64,000 bases of DNA, taken from positions 32,356,001-32,420,000 of the forward strand of contig NC_068915.1 of assembly GCF_023091745.1 (NCBI RefSeq), read 5' to 3'. The position numbers were made by a program, and so were the translations under genes. Shown piece after piece: positions 58,379 to 64,000 of the stretch. This DNA comes from Budorcas taxicolor (Eukaryota; Chordata; Mammalia; Artiodactyla; Bovidae). How positions within the stretch are numbered: the stretch's first letter is position 1; the number at the start of each line of letters is the position of its first letter. The notes beneath the pieces were generated by a model. That model saw nothing but the letters and a program-made list of their open reading frames with translations, made no database searches and had not been told where the DNA came from.

Positions 58379-59849
58379 TTTTACTATATAGCATCCAGAG
58401 TGCAGTGACCTCAGGTTACCATAGCTACATTGGCCAGCTTCAAAAGTCTTCCTTCCATGGTGACTTTGCAATAGCAAAACCATTAGAAACAGAATGCTCT
58501 TAAACATTGTATTTCCACCACCTACACTTTGCAACATATGTCAGAGCCATAAAATGAAGACATATATTTTTCATAGCATAGCTACAATGGTGAAAGTGAA
58601 GACATCCACGATATATTCTTATAGAGAGAGCCTCTATAAAATGTGCTTACTCTATTGGTTAAAGGCTAATGTGGAATTCAGAATAAGGGTTAAAAGCTAT
58701 CTGGATATTAGAAGAGAAGACTGTTGTGATTTAATCTTAGTTGACCAATTTTTCTTTATTACTTTCTGAAGTCTAGTGTGATCACTCTAGTGCCAGAACT
58801 TATAAACTTATGAGGAGAAGGATAGGCTGTATTAGACATATTAGGAAGTGATTATTCTAAAACTTCATAAGAACTATCATAGAAGGTAAAACAGTGTAGA
58901 GAAGAGGCACAAAGAGGACCATACAAGATCATTCTTGAGACAGTGGAGTTTAAAAATCATCTCACATTGGGCAAATAAAGAGGATGAAGGAAAGATGTAG
59001 AAGTGTATATGTCAGAAGAAAACAAAGGCCTAAATCAAAAGATACACAAAAATTTAGCCATTTTTCATAAGACAGGAAAACTCCAGGATTCTGAATAACA
59101 TATGTTTCCATGATAGTATCTAAGAATTACTATTTTAAGCAAAAGCCTTAGAAAATTATTTACCATTAATCAGTTAATTTGATAGACTAAATGGGTAAGT
59201 GTTGACAGAAGAGCCAGTAGAAGATAATTACTGGTAAGTAATGAATGGAGATTTTTTTTTAAGTTGTTGTGTATTTATCAATCTGTCTCAAGCGGCAGTA
59301 GTCTGCAGCTGTCAATGATTTTTCTACCAAAGCAGTATTTAGGGCACTGAACTTTCAGGATTTAAAAGAAAATGAATCAAGGATTTATTTACTTGCTGTT
59401 CCTATGTAAATAACTGCATTTTAGAATACCTATAATTACATCAAGACATATAGCTTATAAAAATGAACCTGCACCAACCTAAATTTATGCTGATTAAGAT
59501 ATTTTCTAGGAGATAGTTTATCAAGCTGCAAAGTACCAGAAACTGTCACTTTCTATTGGATGATGGAAACAGAAGAACATACTTGGAGTTGTAATTGGTG
59601 ATGGCACAGGAAGCTCTGGAAAGCTCAAAATGCTTTTCAGGTAGTGATACATGTCATATTCTTCGTACTTGGCTTTCTAGCACAACACAAAGAATAACAT
59701 TAAAAGATGATGACTAATCTCAGTTTAAGAACAAAACACAAAGAAATATTAGAGGCCAAACACAAGGACCAATGAACTTTGTGAAAAATGATTATGTCCA
59801 AATGAATGCAGTTTACATTGAAGTATGTTCAGATGAAGTAAATTTACAT
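58379..59849. other. Unassigned sequence
   Basis: About 1.5 kb without recognisable repeats. A 91-codon open frame (58494-58769) has no motif. Confidence 0.5.
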
Positions 59850-59858
59850 CATAAATTA

Positions 59859-60186
59859 ACATTTAAAAATCATTTATTTTTTTGCTTTGCATTTATTTTT
59901 GGCTGTGCTGGGTGTTTATCGCTTTGCAGTGGCTTTCTCTAGTTGTGGTAACTGGGGGGTAATGTTCATTCTGTTGCACAGACTTCTCATTGTGGTGGCT
60001 TCTCTTGTTGCGGAGCCCAGGCTCTAGGGCACGCAGGCTTCAGTAGCTGCAGAACACAGGCTAAATAGTTGTGGCACTTAGGCTTAGTGGCTCCAAGGCA
60101 TGTGGAATCGTCCTAGACCAGACATTGAACTTGTCTCCCTTGTATTGGCAGGTGAATTTTTATCTACTGTGCCACCAGGGAAGTCC
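59859..60186 (-). mobile_element. CHR SINE, long form
   Basis: Minus-strand copy: an A/T-rich tail at the left, TTTTTGGCTGTGCTGGGTG near 59893, a body with GGCTTCTCTTGTTGCGGAGCC, and the tRNA-like head end GCCACCAGGGAAGTCC. A likely 9-bp TSD, cataaatta, occurs at 59850-59858 and 60187-60195. Confidence 0.87.
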
Positions 60187-60354
60187 CATAAATTAGTATT
60201 TTGATTATATGAAATTCTTGGTATAACTATAGTAGCTTCTTCCATTTTTGAGGATAGCTTTTATTGGAATAAATTTTAAAAATCTCAAATTAATTTTTAC
60301 CCATAGTCACCATGAGATGGTATGTTAACTTGCATAAGACATTCCTGATGTGAG

Positions 60355-61481
60355 GGGTGACAAAGTGCCACAAAAATATTTATTTCTGCTTTATTGACTA
60401 TGCCAAAGCCTTTGACTGGGTGAATCACGATAAACCATGGAAAATGCTGAAAGAGATGGGCATACCAGACCACCTGACCTGCCTCTTGAGAGACCTATAT
60501 GCAGGTCAGGAAGCAACAGTTAGAACTGGACATGGAACAACAGACTGGTTCCAAATAGGAAAAGGAGTACGTCAAGGCTGTATATTGTCACCCTGCTTAT
60601 TTAACTTCTATGCAGAGTACATCATGAGAAACGCTGGGATGGAAGAAGCACAAACTGGAATCAAGACTGCTGGGAAAAATATCAATAACCTCATACATGC
60701 AGATGACACCACCCTTATGGCAGAAAGTGAAGAGGAACTGAAAAGCCTCTTGATGAAAGTGAAAGAGGAGAGTGAAAAAGTTGGCTCAAAGCTCAACATT
60801 CAGAAAACGAAGATCATGGCATCCGGTCCCATGACTTCATGGGAAATAGATGGGGAAACAGTGGAAACAGTGGCAGACTTTATTTTTGGGGGTTCCAAAA
60901 TCACTGCAGATGGTGATTGCAGCCATGAAATTAAAAGACGCTTACTCCTTGGAAGGAAAGTTATGACCAACCTAGATAGCATATTAAAAAGCAGAGACAT
61001 TACTTTGTCAACAAAGGTCCGTCTAGTCAAGGCTATGGTTTTTCCAGTGGTCATGTATGGATGTGAAAGTTGGATTGTGAAGAAAGCTGAGCGCCGAAGA
61101 ATTGATGGTTTTGAACTGTGGTGTTGGAGAAGACTCTTGAGAGTCCCTTGGACTGCAAAGAGATCCAACCAGTCCATTCTAAAGGAGATCGGTCCTGGGT
61201 GTTCTTTGAATGGACTGATGCTGAAGCTGAAACTCCAGTACTTTGGCCACCTCATGCGAAGAGTTGACTCATTGGAAAAGACTCTGATGCTGGGAGCAAT
61301 TAGGGACAGGAGAAGGGGACGACAGAGGATGAGATGGCTGGATGGCATCGTCAACTAGATGGACATTTGAGTAAACTCCAGGAGTTGGTGATGGACAGGG
61401 AGGCCTGGTGTGCTGCAATTCATGGGGTCGCAAAGAGTCGGACATGACTGAGTGACTGAACTGAACTGAAAGTGCAAAAAA
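60355..61481 (+). mobile_element. BovB LINE with long open frame
   Basis: A 5'-truncated BovB beginning within the RT domain (AAAAATATTTATTTCTGC at 60372) and ending in CTGAACTGAACTGAA. The sequence is near the family consensus and is the best-preserved coding copy in the window. Confidence 0.95.
60357..61358 (+). pseudogene. BovB reverse transcriptase remnant (333 codons)
   Basis: The longest open frame in the window. It begins inside the RT domain: motif A appears as FIDYAKAFDW near residues 12-21, motif B as RQGCILSPCLFN near residue 73, and the active-site box as HADD at 60696-60707, with Tyr replaced by His. The DNA-binding-type C-terminal region follows (CWRRLLRVPWTAK, RRRGRQRMRWLDG). 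It stops at a TAG at 61356-61358, where sister copies read TCG, so it loses the final 35-40 residues. With no endonuclease, no 5' RT part and a changed active site it should be inactive. The first ATG is incidental. Confidence 0.92.
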
Positions 61482-61703
61482 TAAATGTACTGTGTAACTG
61501 AAGTGAAGACTATAGATTGTAGTTTGCCTAAGATTAAAAATCCTTGTCAAAAATGTTGGAAAACTTCTTCAGTGCACTTTGAGTTTTAAATGTCCAGGTT
61601 ATCACTTGGGCTATGAGAAATTACATCCAAGTCCTGTAGGACAGTTCAGCTGGGCCAGAATCCATTCTTTCAGTATTTACTGAGCACCCACTATGAACTA
61701 GGT

Positions 61704-61919
61704 GGGCTTCCCTGGTGGCTCAGATGATAAAGATTCTGCCTGCAATGCCAGAGACCTGGTTCAATCCCTGGGTGGGGAAGATCCCATGGAGAAAGGAATG
61801 GCAACCCATTCCAGTATTCTTCTTGGAGAAGTCCATGGACAGAGAAGCCTGGCGGGCTGCAGTTCATAGGGTCACAAAGAGTGGGACACAATTGAGCAAC
61901 TAACAGTTTCACTTTCATT
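61704..61919 (+). mobile_element. Bov-tA SINE, first of a serial pair
   Basis: GGGCTTCCCTGGTGGCTCAG head to a CTAACAGTTTCACTTTCATT end. It is preceded by tatgaactaggt (61692-61703) and followed by tatgaaccaggt (61920-61931), a 12-bp TSD with one mismatch. Confidence 0.95.
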
Positions 61920-61931
61920 TATGAACCAGGT

Positions 61932-62127
61932 GGGCTTCCCTTGTGGCTCAGCTGGTAAAGAATCTGCCTACTATGCCAGAGACCTGGGATGATCTCTGGG
62001 TTGGGAAGATCCCCTGGAGAAGGGAAAGGCTACCCACTCCAGTATTCTGGCCTAGAGAATTCCATGACCTGCGTAGTCCATGGGGTCACAAAGAGTCAGA
62101 CACAAACGAGCAACTTTCACTTCACTT
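61932..62127 (+). mobile_element. Bov-tA SINE, second of a serial pair
   Basis: The shorter subfamily, as at 21918: GGGCTTCCCTTGTGGCTCAG head and a CAACTTTCACTTCACTT end. It is flanked by perfect 12-bp copies of tatgaaccaggt at 61920-61931 and 62128-62139. Confidence 0.95.
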
Positions 62128-62454
62128 TATGAACCAGGTACTAGTTTAGACCTAAAGATACAGTGATGAATGAAAAATATTCATATACTGGGATCTTCTG
62201 TTCTAATGGGATAATAAACAATAAACAGGTAAACAAAAAGAAAAAAACCCAGATATTTATAAAAAATGATTAGATGGGAAGTAAATAAAGAGCTTACTGA
62301 TAGAGGAGGTCATGGGGAGGTCACCTGCAATGCGGCAATGAACTGGAATGTAACATCTGATCTGACACTTGAATGAGAATAAGGATCAGTGTAGGCTGAT
62401 TGGAAGATAATATCATTTAATATAATATCATTTTTCTAGTGTTTGCTTTCATTT

Positions 62455-62550
62455 CCTCCTTCAACTCACATTTATTGAGCACCTATTTTGTGTTATCAGG
62501 AAAGGATTAGGTTCCAGGAATATGGTCAACATGCAGTTGCTATGAAGTCA
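62455..62550 (-). mobile_element. L2 3' tail fragment
   Basis: CACATTTATTGAGCACCTATTTTGTGTTATCAGG (62467-62500) is the reverse of the L2 terminal region. It lies close to the L2 piece at 61656-62400, but its position repeats the terminal part, so it is a separate copy. Confidence 0.6.
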
Positions 62551-62563
62551 GCCCAGGCCTTGC

Positions 62564-62611
62564 CATTACCATGATTAAAAAGTAAGGCATTACCATACTT
62601 AAAAAGTAGAG
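62564..62611 (+). repeat. 24-bp tandem duplication
   Basis: Two adjacent 24-bp units sharing CATTACCAT and TTAAAAAGTA, with about four differences. Confidence 0.85.
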
Positions 62612-62754
62612 CAGAAAATGTAAAAAAACAATAGCAATAAAGATGGTGATTATTAAAATCAAGGGTATATTAGGTACTATGGCAACACTAACTAACCTAG
62701 CCTAGCGGCCAACAAGCATGATATGAGAAACAAACATAAAAAAGGAACGTTGTT

Positions 62755-63282
62755 TGACAAAATCCCAAAATGTCCCCCAAATTTCCTTCCCCCACATATT
62801 CCTTACATAATCCCTGGGACTTTATACTTAAAGATTTGACTCCTGAGCTTAAGTTATGCATATGGTGGAGCTGGCTTTAAAACAAGTAGGTTACCTGGAT
62901 GGGCCTGATGTCATAACATCACAAAGTTAAAGGCAGAAAGCTTTTTTTTTCCTAGCTGGTAGCAAAAGAAGTCTGAGCTTGGATGGATGAGAGGATTTGA
63001 CACCTTACTGCTTACTTCAAAATGAAGGGAGCCAGGAACCAAACACTGTGGATGGCTTCTAAGAGCGGATGGCTTCCAGGAGACAGCCAGCCAGCAAGCA
63101 GAGACTTCAGTTCTATAATCACAAGGAACTAAATTCTGACAGCAACACAAATGAGTTAGGTAGTGCAGTTACTGTCTAAGTTCTGACCTACAGAAATACA
63201 AGCTAATATCAATATATGGGTATTGTTTTAAGCTGCTAAATGTGTGATAATTTCTTACCAGAAACAGAAAACCAATACATCT
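62755..63282 (+). mobile_element. MLT1-like MaLR LTR (ERVL type)
   Basis: The blocks follow MLT1-type LTR order: CCCAAAATGTCCCCCAAATT at the left, then CCTGGATGGGCCTGATGTC, AGCAGAGACTTCAGTTC, TTCTGACCTACAGAAATAC, and the terminal TTGTTTTAAGCTGCTAAATGTGTGATAATTTC and GAAAACCAATAC. This is an ancient mammalian LTR retrotransposon without internal genes. The minus-strand open frame across it is incidental. Confidence 0.75.
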
Positions 63283-63599
63283 GTGGACACTAATGATAAA
63301 TCCTGCTCAATTAAAAGTGGGTAGGGTCATATTTAAATAATCTAGACTATTTGGGCCTTGAAATTGGTAGATGTTATTATAGGTAAAATTTATTTAATAG
63401 GACTTAAAATACTTGGTACTCTCATAAATCCATAACTATAAACAACACATATATTATTTGTTATATGCGCATGCATTCCTCATCTACACTTTGTCTCAAA
63501 CACCTTCCTAGGCTAACAGTTTTTTAAAGAAGTCATTGTACATGGATCATTTTCTGATATATATATTAAATATAAGAAAATTGTATTCATTGCTATCAT
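63283..63599. other. Unassigned sequence
   Basis: No recognisable element. Confidence 0.5.
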
Positions 63600-63735
63600 T
63601 TTCCATGTAATAAATATTTAATACTGTCAACCATCTTCCAGGTATGTTTCAAGAAAATAGCCATCAAAACAGAAATTGAGACAAAATCTACCCTCATGAA
63701 GATTTCATATGTGTTGACAGAATAAATGAATAAAT
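63600..63735 (-). mobile_element. Possible L2 tail fragment
   Basis: TCTACCCTCATGAAGATTTC followed by GACAGAATAAATGAATAAATG fits a reversed L2 tail (ctgccctcatggagctt...). Weak. Confidence 0.45.
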
Positions 63736-64000
63736 GAATGGGTTATTGGACTAATCACTTTTACACTCTTTAGTCCTTAACTGAATTTTTTTAAAAGTTA
63801 TGACTTTATAGATAAATTTTGGAAGTAAAGGTGAAAAAAATACTGACAGTTTATAGCTGATCTCCCAGGTTTTTCACACTCTTACTGTCTTTATAGGCAA
63901 TGTTTACTTGGAAATGCCATCAAATCTATCATTGTAACAGTAAAACTCTGCCTTTTTTCTGTCTTCCAAGCACTTTCACAAATCATAATCTAACAACCAT
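63736..64000. other. Unassigned sequence to window end
   Basis: No recognisable element or gene. Confidence 0.5.

Larger units (their letters stand above)
61656..62400 (-). mobile_element. L2 fragment carrying two SINEs
   Basis: Outside the two SINEs the sequence is an old L2 3' end in reverse: TTTCAGTATTTACTGAGCACCCACTATGAA (61669-61698), then GGTACTAGTTTAGACC and AGATACAGTGATGAATG after 62137, then CTGTTCTAATGGGATAATAAAC and GATCTGACACTTGAATGAG. The two Bov-tA copies interrupt it. Confidence 0.65.

Noticed and set aside
1..64000. CRISPR array or bacterial defence or retron-like RT system
   Set aside because: Repeats are dispersed retroposons without regular spacers, and every RT-like frame is BovB or L1. 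The DNA has no bacterial gene organisation.

Overview
This window is AT-rich nuclear DNA from a ruminant, almost certainly a bovid (cattle, sheep, goat or buffalo type). The diagnosis comes from the repeats: many RTE-type BovB LINEs, tRNA-headed Bov-tA SINEs, Bov-A monomers and Bov-A2 dimers (both built from BovB tail sequence), cetartiodactyl CHR SINEs, ruminant L1 pieces and solo endogenous-retrovirus LTRs. Older mammalian repeats lie beneath them (L2, MIR, an MLT1-like MaLR LTR and a MER5-like hAT element). I found no convincing host protein-coding exon, structural RNA gene, CRISPR array, operon or bacterial or viral gene system. The window reads as intergenic DNA or the inside of a large intron. 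Every long open frame I could assign belongs to a decayed BovB or L1 reverse transcriptase.

Layout. 1-7.3 kb: an L1 3' end, an ancient L1 fragment, several Bov-tA SINEs, a Bov-A monomer with a perfect target-site duplication (TSD), and a BovB 3' end. 7.9-10.5 kb: an L1 that looks like one twin-primed (5'-inverted) insertion, itself hit by a Bov-tA, a CHR, a SINE-tail fragment and a class II solo LTR. 10.7-11.9 kb: a BovB 3' end and a second solo LTR with a 95-bp internal tandem duplication. 12-14 kb: a MER5-like element and three Bov-tA copies. 14.3-16.7 kb: the longest BovB copy, reaching the end of the endonuclease domain. 16.7-19 kb: L2-like sequence and an inverted pair of BovB 3' ends. 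19-27 kb: largely repeat-poor, with MIR, Bov-tA, Bov-A2, CHR and an L1 ORF2 piece. 27.1-28.9 kb: BovB with a nested Bov-A. 30-35.5 kb: the longest stretch without young repeats. 35.5-38.8 kb: a Bov-tA composite, then L1 5'- and 3'-like pieces split by BovB and Bov-tA. 40-45.5 kb: an LTR-like piece, an L1 on the minus strand split by BovB, and another BovB. 48-55 kb: BovB copies, one carrying a complete Bov-A2. 55-64 kb: ancient L2 pieces, a CHR, a BovB with a 333-codon open frame, two Bov-tA SINEs inserted one after the other at the same target sequence, and an MLT1-like LTR.

The notable signals concern genome history: the twin-primed L1, the repeated use of one SINE target site, a strongly one-sided BovB orientation (12 of 13 on the plus strand), and repeated CpG decay of one BovB codon into either a stop or a glutamine codon. 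Repeat names rest on remembered family consensus sequences, and boundaries are by eye, so most are good to about 5-20 bp, less for ancient copies.
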